Source: Rheinheimera baltica DSM 14885
Lineage (GTDB): Bacteria; Pseudomonadota; Gammaproteobacteria; Enterobacterales; Alteromonadaceae
Assembly: GCF_000425345.1 (NCBI RefSeq)
Contig: NZ_AUDG01000039.1
Coordinates: forward strand, 1-40,085
Reading direction: 5' to 3'
Length of the DNA stretch: 40,085 bases
The notes beneath the pieces were generated by a model that saw nothing but the letters and a program-made list of their open reading frames with translations, made no database searches and was not told the DNA's origin. Each line of letters begins with the position of its first letter. Position 1 is the first letter of the stretch. Of the stretch, positions 27,465 through 36,224 are shown piece after piece. A program made the translations under genes and the position numbers.

Positions 27465-27496
27465 AAAAAAAGCCCGCTTCTTGTGGAAACGGGCTT
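27465..27496 (-). terminator. trp attenuator (3:4 terminator stem)
   Basis: On the minus strand aagcccg (27490-27496) pairs with cgggctt (27470-27476) across a GC-rich loop, followed by a run of T. It lies between the trpL leader peptide and trpE. An alternative 2:3 antiterminator is visible: aacgggc at the end of trpL (27529-27535) can pair perfectly with gcccgtt (27488-27494), which breaks the terminator. Confidence 0.92.
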
Positions 27497-27520
27497 CGGT
27501 AATTAAAGCTAATACAACGC

Positions 27521-27586
27521 CTACACACGCCCGTTAGGAATGTGCCACCACCAGTTAGTCAGGTTTAGGGTTGTGATAAATTGCAT
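27521..27586 (-). CDS. trpL: trp operon leader peptide
   Basis: This 21-residue peptide reads MQFITTLNLTNWWWHIPN and ends GRV before a TAG. Three consecutive Trp codons (TGG) occupy residues 12-14. A weak ribosome binding site (aagg) lies about 12 bases upstream of the ATG. It is followed by the antiterminator and terminator arms described for the attenuator. By analogy with enteric trp operons, ribosome stalling at the Trp codons under tryptophan starvation should favour the 2:3 stem and let transcription continue into trpE. Confidence 0.93.
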   Translation of the reverse strand: MQFITTLNLTNWWWHIPNGRV

Positions 27587-27618
27587 TAGCTTTGGTTACC
27601 TTAATATTTGTGCCACAC

Positions 27619-27648
27619 ATAAAACCGCAAAACAGTGGTAGGCGTCAA
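27619..27648 (-). promoter_or_regulatory. Probable trp operon promoter
   Basis: On the minus strand a -35 box TTGACG (27643-27648) and a -10-like TTTTAT (27619-27624) are separated by 18 bases. The predicted transcription start falls about 25 bases ahead of trpL. No convincing TrpR operator palindrome overlaps it, so attenuation may be the main control. Confidence 0.55.
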
Positions 27649-27815
27649 GTGCTTATTTGTTATAACACAGAATTAAAAACGTATAAGCGGCTATATGGCC
27701 AGAGAGTTCGCTATGAGATGCTTAACGACATCCTGTTCAGTAACTTGCCGTTACGGTGAACTGGGTTGGCACGTTATTCGTATAGACAACATTATGGAAA
27801 ATATCTGAGGTAACT

Positions 27816-27992
27816 ATGTTTGGCTGGTTAAAAACAAATCCGATAAAAAAACTTCGGAAAGCCTATGATCAAAAACTTGAGCAAGCCATGCATGCCCAAC
27901 GTAATGGCGATATGCGGCTTTATGCAGATTTAACCGCTGAAAGTGAGCAAATCTGGCAGCAGATACAGCAACTAGAACAATCAACAACTTAA
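27816..27992 (+). CDS. DUF6435 family small protein
   Basis: This 58-residue frame starts with ATG after the ribosome binding site ctgaggtaa. The product opens MFGWLKTNPIKKLRKAYDQK and continues with LEQAMHAQRNGDMRLYADLTAESEQIW. That is the pattern I recall for the DUF6435 family of small gammaproteobacterial proteins: an amphipathic N-terminus followed by a helical hairpin. It is rich in Gln and Lys and has no signal peptide. The function is unknown. It is divergent from trpL. Confidence 0.8.
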   Translation: MFGWLKTNPIKKLRKAYDQKLEQAMHAQRNGDMRLYADLTAESEQIWQQIQQLEQSTT

Positions 27993-28016
27993 GTACTTCA
28001 GAGATAAGCGAGTCAA

Positions 28017-28109
28017 ATGCTTATCAGCATCATGTTAATTTTTTTAATTTTCTGCTTCCTGTTAATGGTAAAAATAGGTAATTTACTGTTTTTAATGTTG
28101 GCAGAATAA
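28017..28109 (+). CDS. Possible 30-residue hydrophobic peptide
   Basis: A short frame, MLISIMLIFLIFCFLLMVKI and onward to a TAA, could encode a single membrane helix. It has a weak ribosome binding site (gcgag, about five bases upstream) and lies between the DUF6435 gene and the Sel1 lipoprotein gene, ending 11 bp before the latter's TTG start. It could be a small membrane protein or a leader reading frame that couples to the downstream gene. Chance occurrence in AT-rich DNA is possible. Confidence 0.3.
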   Translation: MLISIMLIFLIFCFLLMVKIGNLLFLMLAE

Positions 28110-28120
28110 AGGGAATTACT

Positions 28121-31100
28121 TTGAGGTATCTGTTGCTAATCTGTGTGACGCTTTGCACAAGTTGTGTGTCAAATTCAGATAATCGTAGTGCGAAAAACGT
28201 AAAGCAAGTTAATCAAATCGCTGTAAAAATGTTAGTTGATCAGAGTGCAGCGTTTTCCAAAATGAGTACCGATACCATTTGGGCTCGTGAGATTTTTCTA
28301 TTCCGCCACGCATCAGATCTGACGTCCCAACTTAACTATGTCAATGCCAATAAGCGCCTTGAAAGTGCAACCAGCGATGATATCTGCAGTGAGCAGTACA
28401 ACGAACCTGTTTCACAAATGTTGCAGTACAACAAGAGTAGCCTGGTGGCAAACTACTTTAAGTTTGCCTGTGCTGAGCAATTAGGGCAGCAAGCTTTAGC
28501 TGAAAAGTATATGTCTGATTTATCAGGTATATTACAGGCGATGCTGCTTGAAGGAGATGGAGTTAGTGCCGAGCATCCCATCATAATAAGAGAGTTAAAT
28601 GAAGCCTATGTAATGTTGCCGTTGGCCGGCCTCGACATTATTAATATTGAAATACTTATCGATAACGACACTTTCCTATACCGCGTGCTGTGTAAGGATC
28701 AGCAAACAGGCGAGCAATCATTTCGCTATCTATCTAATTTTAGCTTGTTTAAATCGGTTGCAGAAAATGACATTAAAAAAATTAGCAACCGCACTATCCT
28801 CAATCAGATTTTATCGTTATACATCGATCAAAAATTTGACGCGGCGCTCTATTCGCAGTCGCGTTATTTTATGGAGCAGAAAAAGTTTGCAGAAGCTAAT
28901 AATACATTAGCCTCTGTCGGGCAAGGCGATGGATTAAGGCTTGCCCTACAAGCAGAAATTTTTCTGATGCAAGGCGACAAAGCTGGCCTTGAGACAATTT
29001 TGCCAACACTGCTAAGCGCTCATCAAAATGGTCATGCGGCGGTGAGTGCTGTGCTAGCACAATGGTTATTGCTTCAAGACGAACACGCTTCAGCTGCCAA
29101 TGACAGCAAGGCGCTGTTGCTGGAAACCGGCGATGAAAGCCAGTTACTGGTACACTACCAGTATCTATTTGAATTTCTATTGTTATCTGATGACTACTTA
29201 GCGCAAATTGGTCGTTTCTTAGGTGACACTCCAACAGATACCCAGTTACAGGCGATACATCAAGCCGCAACTACTTTGATGCAAGCAGGCGAAGCGCTGC
29301 ATCAAACAAAGTACTTAAATGTTACAAATCTCCTGGTCGACCTAAATTACGCTGCCGCCCAGTTTGATATGGCCTGGATTAAACTACGTGGCAAATTTGG
29401 CGTAACAAAAAATATTGCCCTTGGCCTATCTTTGCTACAACAGGCAGCTGGCGCGGGGTATGCCGATGCACTACTCGACAGTGGTTGGTTGGCGTCAAGC
29501 GGGGAGTTTGGAACAGATATCAATAAAAATAAAGCGCTAAGCAGCTATCAACAAGCAGCGGCAGCCGGCAGTGCTGTAGCGTTACGCAATTTAGCGTTTT
29601 ACTACCGCGATGGTGAAATTGTCGACTTAAGTATAGATAAAGCGAAAGAAATGTTAGAGCAGTCGATAAATATGGGGTTGGGGGAAGCGTATTGCCTTCT
29701 TGGCAACTTGTACCAATTTCGGTTGAAGTCGACCGATTACGAAAAAATTGAACAGCTCTATTGGTCAGGTATTCTCGCTAATGATGGTAATACCAACAAA
29801 GCAATAGAGTGTCAGTATGGTTTAGCTGTTTTAGGCCGCAACGTAGCTAAAAATGGCCCGCAAGCAGAATATTGGTTCAAACGTGCTGGTGAAAGCGATT
29901 CGATCAGTGCTTACAACGCATTAGGCTGGATGTATCAACATGGCGAGCTTGTTAACATAAATGTCAACCTTGCGGTTGAAGCGTATCAGAAAGCAATTGA
30001 TTTGGGCGATGCCACCGCACCAGCAAACTTAGGTTATCTGTATGAAATGGGCGAGTTAGTTGATAAAGACTTAAATAAAGCCGCCGACTTATACCAGTTG
30101 GCTGCTGAGCGGAAAGATGGCGTGGGCATGAACAATCTTGCCACGTTCTACTTAAACGGAACCGTGGTACAGCAGAGCATCAAAAAAGCACTTCAATTAT
30201 ATGAAGAAGCTAGTTTGGCAGGCATTGGTTTGGCGAGTATGAATCTTGCCATCCTTTATGGCAATGGTGATGTTGTAACCAAAGATTTACGCCTCTCCTG
30301 TGATTATTATGAACGTGCTGTAACACAGCACTATGATGATGCGTATCGGCCATTGGCGAAATGTTTTGAGAAAGGTGAGGGGCGTCCACAGAGCTATTCC
30401 AAAGCGCTTAACTTTTATGAACATGCGGTGATCAATGGTCAGAGACTTGCACAGAATGAACTGGTCAATATGTTATTAACTCAATATCAAGTTGCTGCTG
30501 ATTCCCAGCCTGTTATTGACGTACTTACACGCATGGCTGTGGCGCAAGATATTGACGTAAATACCTACCTTGGTCATTTTTATTATTTTGGAGTTAACGG
30601 TATAAAATACCTTGACCTTGCACGGCAATACTACGAAAAAGGCCATCAACAGCAAAATGCTGGGGCTATAAATAATCTAGCTGAAATGTACCGTTATGGT
30701 CAGAGTGTTGAGGTCGATATTGGCAAAGCAATCACTCTCTATCAAAAGGCTTTCAATCTAAACAGCAGTCACGCTGCATTTAACCTCAGCGAACTTTACG
30801 AAACAGGTACTGGCGTGCCACAGGATAGTATTGTAGCGTTTAATTATGCCAAATTCGCTGCAGAGCAAGGGTTGATTGACGGTATGTTCCGTACAGCTGA
30901 AATGTACAGATTAGGCGATGGTGTGGTGGCAAATATTGAACAAGCCAACGTGTGGTACAAGCAAGCTGCTGAGCAAGGTCTAGCTGTTGCGATGTATCAG
31001 TGGGGGGTGAATTTGGTTGAAGGTATTGGTGTTGAAGCGGACCCGCAATTGGGTCGATCTTATTTAAGACAAGCTGCAAAAAAGGGTAATGAAAAAGCAA

Positions 31101-31150
31101 AATCTTATCTCGCAGCAGGTGTAACAGCATTAGGAAACGTGGCAGCATGA
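28121..31150 (+). CDS. Sel1-repeat lipoprotein, 1009 aa
   Basis: The start is TTG at 28121, preceded by aaggga. The product begins MRYLLLICVTLCTSC, a short lipoprotein signal with an unusual lipobox (CTSC), so lipidation at Cys15 is likely but not certain. Residues about 30-400 form a helical region without recognised motifs. From about 410 to 1000 there are more than a dozen Sel1-like TPR repeats, with patterns such as ALGWMYQHGELVNINVNLAV and NLGYLYEMGELVDKDLNKA. Sel1 proteins act as protein-protein scaffolds. It would sit in the periplasm or outer membrane. Its stop overlaps the transglutaminase gene start (ATGA), pointing to a joint function. Confidence 0.82.
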   Translation: MRYLLLICVTLCTSCVSNSDNRSAKNVKQVNQIAVKMLVDQSAAFSKMSTDTIWAREIFLFRHASDLTSQLNYVNANKRLESATSDDICSEQYNEPVSQMLQYNKSSLVANYFKFACAEQLGQQALAEKYMSDLSGILQAMLLEGDGVSAEHPIIIRELNEAYVMLPLAGLDIINIEILIDNDTFLYRVLCKDQQTGEQSFRYLSNFSLFKSVAENDIKKISNRTILNQILSLYIDQKFDAALYSQSRYFMEQKKFAEANNTLASVGQGDGLRLALQAEIFLMQGDKAGLETILPTLLSAHQNGHAAVSAVLAQWLLLQDEHASAANDSKALLLETGDESQLLVHYQYLFEFLLLSDDYLAQIGRFLGDTPTDTQLQAIHQAATTLMQAGEALHQTKYLNVTNLLVDLNYAAAQFDMAWIKLRGKFGVTKNIALGLSLLQQAAGAGYADALLDSGWLASSGEFGTDINKNKALSSYQQAAAAGSAVALRNLAFYYRDGEIVDLSIDKAKEMLEQSINMGLGEAYCLLGNLYQFRLKSTDYEKIEQLYWSGILANDGNTNKAIECQYGLAVLGRNVAKNGPQAEYWFKRAGESDSISAYNALGWMYQHGELVNINVNLAVEAYQKAIDLGDATAPANLGYLYEMGELVDKDLNKAADLYQLAAERKDGVGMNNLATFYLNGTVVQQSIKKALQLYEEASLAGIGLASMNLAILYGNGDVVTKDLRLSCDYYERAVTQHYDDAYRPLAKCFEKGEGRPQSYSKALNFYEHAVINGQRLAQNELVNMLLTQYQVAADSQPVIDVLTRMAVAQDIDVNTYLGHFYYFGVNGIKYLDLARQYYEKGHQQQNAGAINNLAEMYRYGQSVEVDIGKAITLYQKAFNLNSSHAAFNLSELYETGTGVPQDSIVAFNYAKFAAEQGLIDGMFRTAEMYRLGDGVVANIEQANVWYKQAAEQGLAVAMYQWGVNLVEGIGVEADPQLGRSYLRQAAKKGNEKAKSYLAAGVTALGNVAA

Positions 31151-33177
31151 AAAAATATCTGAACTGCTTTATGTTGTTAATACTATGCTGTGGTCATCAT
31201 GCTACAGCGGCAGATGCCTCAGAGCATCTAACAGAAGGCTTTAAATATCAGATTTCAAAAGTACCTGATTGGGTTATCGCACATCAGATTCCATCTGACG
31301 TTAGTAATAGTATTAAACAAGGTGCGGTGAGTTATCTTTTGAATGATGAGCAGCTGACATTACGAAATGCCGATTTTAAACGATACCGTCATAGTGCTGT
31401 GAGTGCCAACACTAAACAAGGCCTGGAGCAGGTTTCAAGTTTTGACATCTATTTTTCACCAGAATTCCAAACTCTTGATTTGCATTATATTCGGGTTGTT
31501 CGGGATGGCAAATTACGGGATGTCACGGCTACGGCGGATATCAGGTTGGTGCAACCAGAGCAAGAGAGTGAGCGCAACATATATAATGGTCTGGTTGCTG
31601 CAATGATTTTGTTAAGTGATGTGCAAGTTGGTGATCAGATTGAATATGCTTACACCATTAATGGCACAAACCCGATTTATGGAACGAAATATTTTGCGTC
31701 TTTTTCAACGCAATGGAGTGTTGCGGTGGCGCAGGCATATGTACGCGTATTGACGGATGCAGCTAGGCCTTTAAATATTCGGGTAAACAATTCAGATAAC
31801 ACAGTTGATAAAAGGCAGCAGCATGAACTTGTCGAATATACCTGGCAGCAAACTGGGGTGCCTGCATTAGATGATGAAGGACAATACCCAGGTTGGTATT
31901 CGCCGTATGCTTATATAGAAGTGTCTGAATTTTCAAACTGGCAGGATGTCGTTAACTGGGCTTTACCGCTTTACGATTCAGTACCACTGGCCAACGAAGC
32001 GCTGTTGGCGTTGGAGCAGAAGTGGCAGCTTGAAAGCCATTCAAAACAAGAATATGTCGAGAAAGTAATACACTTTGTACAGAACCAGATTAGGTATTTT
32101 GGTATCGAAATAGGCAGTAACACTCATAAACCTTATTCCGCAGATGAAGTGTTTGAACGAAAATATGGTGACTGTAAAGATAAAACAAATTTGATGATAA
32201 CGTTGCTAAGACGTGCAGGCATTGATGCTTATCCTGCGCTGGTATCCAGTTATCTTGGTACCGACTTGGCAAACCATCTGCCAGCACCAGGCGCTTTTGA
32301 TCATGTAATTACTTATTTCACTCTAAATGGCACGGCTTATTGGGTTGATGGTACTCGCAGCCAACAATTTGGACCACTGGAAGCCGCCGGCGAACAATAC
32401 TTTTCGCGAGCGCTGTTGGTTAAACCAACTACGACTGACCTTACTATTATTCCTGAACCTGTGTTACGCAAAAACAGCGAGCGTACAGAGGAGCATTTTA
32501 GCGCTAGTAATTATGATGGCAATGTGACCTTACAGACTGTTTTTGAGTTTCAGGGTGACAATGCTGAGTATTATCGCTCGGCATTGCAGCGCATGGGGCA
32601 ACAAGATTACGAAAAACATCTGCAAAATTATTATCAGCGGCAGTTTCCAGGTGCTGAGTTAATGACCGGGCTTACTATTAAAGATGATCGCGAACGTAAC
32701 AGTATGCTAGTCACGGCGAGTTTCAGTATTAGTAATTTTTGGGACAATGAACAAAATAAAATAGAGTTACCTCTGTATGCTGAATCATTATTGTCGTTTG
32801 CAGAGCTGCCTGACAGGGTTAAGCGTAAAATGCCATTAGCCCTGGAGCAAGATGTCATAGCACAGCACATTGTCAGTTTTCAGCTACCTGAGATTGTTCA
32901 CTGGCAATTAGACGAACAGCCACTGACAATTGAAGCTGATGCTATGATCTACAGTCGCTCTGTGGCATTGCAGCCAACAAAGATATCGGTAACACATCAT
33001 TATCAAAGTAAGAAAGATCACGTTAGCAGTAACCAGATTGACCAGCATATTCGTGCGCTTAAAAAGCTGCTTGAATCGATATATTTTTCTGTATCGATAA
33101 GTGATAGTAGTAAATCACCTGACAGCAAAGAGCAGCAATTACGTCAACGTTTTCAGAAACTGCTAAATAAAGTGTAA
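31147..33177 (+). CDS. Exported DUF3857 and transglutaminase-like domain protein
   Basis: The 676-residue product has a signal peptide (cleavage probably after HHATA, about residue 21). A DUF3857 domain spans about 50-230 and a transglutaminase-like core about 280-410. The predicted catalytic triad is complete: Cys343 in KYGDCKDK, His386 in AFDHVI and Asp401 in YWVDGT. A C-terminal beta-rich DUF3858-like region follows. Such proteins are periplasmic or secreted, and may be peptidases or cross-linking enzymes of unknown substrate. It is translationally coupled to the Sel1-repeat lipoprotein, a possible scaffold or partner. Confidence 0.85.
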   Translation: MKKYLNCFMLLILCCGHHATAADASEHLTEGFKYQISKVPDWVIAHQIPSDVSNSIKQGAVSYLLNDEQLTLRNADFKRYRHSAVSANTKQGLEQVSSFDIYFSPEFQTLDLHYIRVVRDGKLRDVTATADIRLVQPEQESERNIYNGLVAAMILLSDVQVGDQIEYAYTINGTNPIYGTKYFASFSTQWSVAVAQAYVRVLTDAARPLNIRVNNSDNTVDKRQQHELVEYTWQQTGVPALDDEGQYPGWYSPYAYIEVSEFSNWQDVVNWALPLYDSVPLANEALLALEQKWQLESHSKQEYVEKVIHFVQNQIRYFGIEIGSNTHKPYSADEVFERKYGDCKDKTNLMITLLRRAGIDAYPALVSSYLGTDLANHLPAPGAFDHVITYFTLNGTAYWVDGTRSQQFGPLEAAGEQYFSRALLVKPTTTDLTIIPEPVLRKNSERTEEHFSASNYDGNVTLQTVFEFQGDNAEYYRSALQRMGQQDYEKHLQNYYQRQFPGAELMTGLTIKDDRERNSMLVTASFSISNFWDNEQNKIELPLYAESLLSFAELPDRVKRKMPLALEQDVIAQHIVSFQLPEIVHWQLDEQPLTIEADAMIYSRSVALQPTKISVTHHYQSKKDHVSSNQIDQHIRALKKLLESIYFSVSISDSSKSPDSKEQQLRQRFQKLLNKV

Positions 33178-33285
33178 CGCTCGTCGATCTCTGTTGGTGT
33201 TAGTGAGTTCATTCTAGCGACTGTTAAAGGCGCTTTATGGAAACCGCAGCGTGTGAGACAATGGCCGCCTTATTTTGAGGTGCCA

Positions 33286-34143
33286 ATGAAAATTGATTTA
33301 CACAGCCATACCCTGTGCTCGGACGGCGTATTATCGCCAGCCGAACTGGTGGCGCGCGCAGCGGAAAAGGGCGTGGATGCGCTGGCAATTACTGACCATG
33401 ACACCGTGGCAGGCCTTGCCGCTGCAAGGCAAGCAATTAACGAGCAGCAATTATCGCTGCAATTAATTAATGGTGTGGAAATTTCTTCCAGCTGGCAGCA
33501 ACTGGAAATTCATATCGTTGGCTTAAATGTTAACCCGCAATGTCCGGTATTTTTGCAGCGTTTAGCGACACAGCAACAGGCTCGCCTTGAACGGGCCGAG
33601 GAAATGGCACGCCGGCTGGCTAAAAACCAAATTCCGGATGTCTTGCCTGCAGTATTGGAACTGGCGAATGGGGCGGCATTAACGCGCACGCATTTTGCCC
33701 GGCATTTGGTCAGTATTGGTAAAGCCAGTTCGATGAATAATGTGTTTAAAAAATACTTAGGTCGCGGCAAAATTGGCTATGTGCCTAATAATTGGGTTGA
33801 AATGGCAGAAGCTATTCAATGGATCCATGATGCCGGTGGAGAAGCAGTACTGGCGCATCCGCTAAAATATAAGTTAACAACAAAATGGGTAAAACGCTTG
33901 GCTGAGCAGTTTGCGGCCGCCGGTGGCGATGCAATTGAAGTTATTTCGCCACAACAAACCCCAGTGCAAAAACGCGAATTATGGGCGCTGTGTCAGTTGC
34001 ATAACTTAACTGCTTCTGTCGGTTCTGATTTTCATCAGGTAACAACTTGGAATGATATTGGAAAAAACCTATATTTAACCGATGATGTTTTACCGGTGTG
34101 GGCCAGTTGGCCGTTACATGCCTCAGCGAATGCGGCTGTGTAA
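33286..34143 (+). CDS. rnm: PHP-family 5'-3' exoribonuclease RNase AM
   Basis: I chose the ATG at 33286, with the ribosome binding site ttgagg, because it gives the family N-terminus MKIDLHSHTLCSDG. The PHP metal site is clear: HSH (His6, His8), ITDHDT, GVEISS, and the later AHPLKY and SDFHQ motifs. E. coli RNase AM (YciV) trims the 5' ends of rRNA precursors and hydrolyses 3',5'-nucleoside bisphosphates. In E. coli the gene also lies beside trpL and precedes yciO, as here. It is the first gene of the rnm-yciO-scpAB-rluB run. Confidence 0.92.
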   Translation: MKIDLHSHTLCSDGVLSPAELVARAAEKGVDALAITDHDTVAGLAAARQAINEQQLSLQLINGVEISSSWQQLEIHIVGLNVNPQCPVFLQRLATQQQARLERAEEMARRLAKNQIPDVLPAVLELANGAALTRTHFARHLVSIGKASSMNNVFKKYLGRGKIGYVPNNWVEMAEAIQWIHDAGGEAVLAHPLKYKLTTKWVKRLAEQFAAAGGDAIEVISPQQTPVQKRELWALCQLHNLTASVGSDFHQVTTWNDIGKNLYLTDDVLPVWASWPLHASANAAV

Positions 34144-34172
34144 GCCACTAATTATATTTAAGAAGAACAAAC

Positions 34173-34793
34173 ATGAGCCAATTTTTTCATATTCACCCTG
34201 AAACACCGCAACAGCGTTTATTAAAGCAAGCGGTGCAAATTATTCAGCAAGGCGGTGTGGTTATTTACCCAACCGACAGTGGCTATGCACTGGGGTGCCA
34301 TGTTGGCGATAAAAACGCGATGGCGCGTATTTTACAAATTCGCCAGGTTAGCGGTGATCATCATTTTACGCTGATGTGCAGCGATTTATCTGAGCTGTCG
34401 GTATATGCCAAGGTTGAAAATAGCGCTTTTCGCTTAATTAAAAACAACACACCAGGCGCCTATACGTTTATTTTGCGTGGCACCAAAGAGGTGCCTAAGC
34501 GCTTGTTAAATGAGAAAAAGAAAACCATAGGTTTACGTATTCCAGAAAACAAAGTGGCATTGGCGCTACTAGCTGAGTTGGGCGAGCCTTTGCTTAGTAC
34601 CAGCCTGATATTACCTGGCGAAGAATTTGCCGAAAGTGATCCGGAAGAAATGCGCGCAAGGCTGGAAAAGCAGGTCGATTTAATTATGCATGGCGGTATT
34701 ATTGGTGAAGACCCTACAACGGTTGTTGATCTGTCAGATGACGACCCGCAGGTATTGCGCGAAGGCCGTGGTGACCCTGCGCCATTTCGTTAA
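34173..34793 (+). CDS. yciO: YciO family protein (Sua5/TsaC-related)
   Basis: The 206-residue product has the same length as E. coli YciO. It carries the YrdC-fold motifs VVIYPTDSGYALGC, HHFTLMCSDLSELS, NNTPGAYTFILRGTKEVPKRLL, KKKTIGLRIPEN and STSLILPGEE. TsaC homologues make threonylcarbamoyl-AMP for tRNA t6A; YciO resembles them but its physiological role is less clear. The start follows an aagaag ribosome binding site 29 bp after rnm, and scpA begins 7 bp after its stop. Confidence 0.92.
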   Translation: MSQFFHIHPETPQQRLLKQAVQIIQQGGVVIYPTDSGYALGCHVGDKNAMARILQIRQVSGDHHFTLMCSDLSELSVYAKVENSAFRLIKNNTPGAYTFILRGTKEVPKRLLNEKKKTIGLRIPENKVALALLAELGEPLLSTSLILPGEEFAESDPEEMRARLEKQVDLIMHGGIIGEDPTTVVDLSDDDPQVLREGRGDPAPFR

Positions 34794-34800
34794 GCACTGA

Positions 34801-35640
34801 TTGCAAGAGCGCCCCTTGAGCGATATTCTGCCAGATAGCCTAACCCTGCAGCAGCCATTGCCGTTGGCTTTTGTCCGCGGCGAAGCGGTACTGGATAGGC
34901 CGGAAGATTTATATATACCACCGGATGCGCTGGAAATTCTGCTGGATGCATTTGAGGGGCCGCTGGATTTTTTGCTTTACCTTATTCGTAAACACAAATT
35001 TGATATTGTCGACTTGCCCGTAAACGAAATTACTCTGCAGTATATGGAATATATTGACCTGATGCAGGGCCTTAATTTTGAGTTGGCTGCAGAATATCTG
35101 GTCATGGCGGCTATGCTGGCGGAAATTAAATCACGGCTGTTGTTGCCAATACATCGCACAGTAGAAGATGAAGAAGCCGACCCACGCGCTGAACTGATAC
35201 GCCGGCTGCAGGAGTACGAGGTTTTTAAGCGCGCTGCCACCGAGCTTGATAGCCTGCCACGGGATGAGCGTGATCACTTTAATGCCAATGCGGTATTGGC
35301 GGATAATTTCGCCCCGCTGCTTATTCTACCTGACGTTGATCTAGCCGAGCTGACACTGGCGCTAAAAGACATTGTAAAACGGGCAAAAGATTTTCAGCAT
35401 CACCATATTAAACGTGAGCATTTATCTACCCGCGAACGTATGAGCCGAATTTTAGATTTACTCAGTCAGCATCAGGGCTATCTGGACTTTTCAGCCTGCT
35501 TTGACGTTAGTGAAGGCCGCGAAGGTGTGGTTGTCACATTTTTAGCCATACTGGAACTAACCAAAGAAAAACTGGTGGAGATTATTCAGGTGGAGGCGTA
35601 CGGCCAAATTCATGTCAAATTGAAGGAAGCTGAGGCATAA
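34801..35640 (+). CDS. scpA: Segregation and condensation protein A
   Basis: The 279-residue product has the kleisin motifs of ScpA: EILLDAFEGPLDFLLYLIRKHKFDIVDLPVNEI, EYLVMAAMLAEIKSRLLLP, and a winged-helix C-terminus FLAILELTKEKLVEIIQVEAYG. It bridges SMC heads and binds ScpB for chromosome segregation. No ATG precedes the conserved region. The start is probably TTG at 34801 or the in-frame TTG at 34816, where gagc gives a better-placed Shine-Dalgarno. Its stop overlaps the scpB start (TAATG). Confidence 0.93.
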   Translation: MQERPLSDILPDSLTLQQPLPLAFVRGEAVLDRPEDLYIPPDALEILLDAFEGPLDFLLYLIRKHKFDIVDLPVNEITLQYMEYIDLMQGLNFELAAEYLVMAAMLAEIKSRLLLPIHRTVEDEEADPRAELIRRLQEYEVFKRAATELDSLPRDERDHFNANAVLADNFAPLLILPDVDLAELTLALKDIVKRAKDFQHHHIKREHLSTRERMSRILDLLSQHQGYLDFSACFDVSEGREGVVVTFLAILELTKEKLVEIIQVEAYGQIHVKLKEAEA

Positions 35641-36224
35641 TGGCGGATAAAATTAATGACGTGCAGCTAATGCAGCTGGTAGAGGCCGCTATTTTTGCCG
35701 CTGATAAGCCATTAACTGCGGATGATCTGCAAGCCACAGTGCTGGATGGCTTTAATGTTAGCAAAAAACGTCTTAGCAGTACGCTTGAGCGATTGATACA
35801 AGATTACGCCGGGCGCGGTGTAACGTTAAGTGAAACTGCCTCTGGCTATCGTTTTATTACCAAGCCCGAACTAAGTGATTATTTAGCCAGGCTTTGGCCA
35901 GAGCGATCGCCACGTTATTCCCGCGCTGTACTGGAAACACTGGCATTAATTGCCTATCGCCAGCCCATTACCCGCGGTGAGATTGAAGATATCCGTGGTG
36001 TATCGGTAAGTAGTCAGATTATGCGCACCTTACTGGAGCGTGACTGGGTTAAGGTGGTGGGCCACAAAGAAGTGCCGGGGCGCCCCGGCTTATATGCCAC
36101 CACAAAAGCATTTTTAGATTACTTTGGTTTAAAACATTTAAACCAATTACCCCCCTTGCCAGAATTTCAGGCTATTAGCCTGGATCTGGCTGACACCGTC
36201 GTGACGACAGGAGAATTGCACTAA
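35640..36224 (+). CDS. scpB: Segregation and condensation protein B
   Basis: The 194-residue product has the two winged-helix domains of ScpB, with [50 protein letters not shown] and [30 protein letters not shown] dimer of ScpB binds the ScpA kleisin linker in the SMC complex. The ATG overlaps the scpA stop and its own stop overlaps the rluB start (TAATG both times), so the three genes are translationally coupled. Confidence 0.95.
   Translation: MADKINDVQLMQLVEAAIFAADKPLTADDLQATVLDGFNVSKKRLSSTLERLIQDYAGRGVTLSETASGYRFITKPELSDYLARLWPERSPRYSRAVLETLALIAYRQPITRGEIEDIRGVSVSSQIMRTLLERDWVKVVGHKEVPGRPGLYATTKAFLDYFGLKHLNQLPPLPEFQAISLDLADTVVTTGELH

Noticed and set aside
27695..27808. A 37-codon frame upstream of the DUF6435 gene
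   Set aside because: No ribosome binding site, unremarkable composition, and it runs into the Shine-Dalgarno of the real gene.
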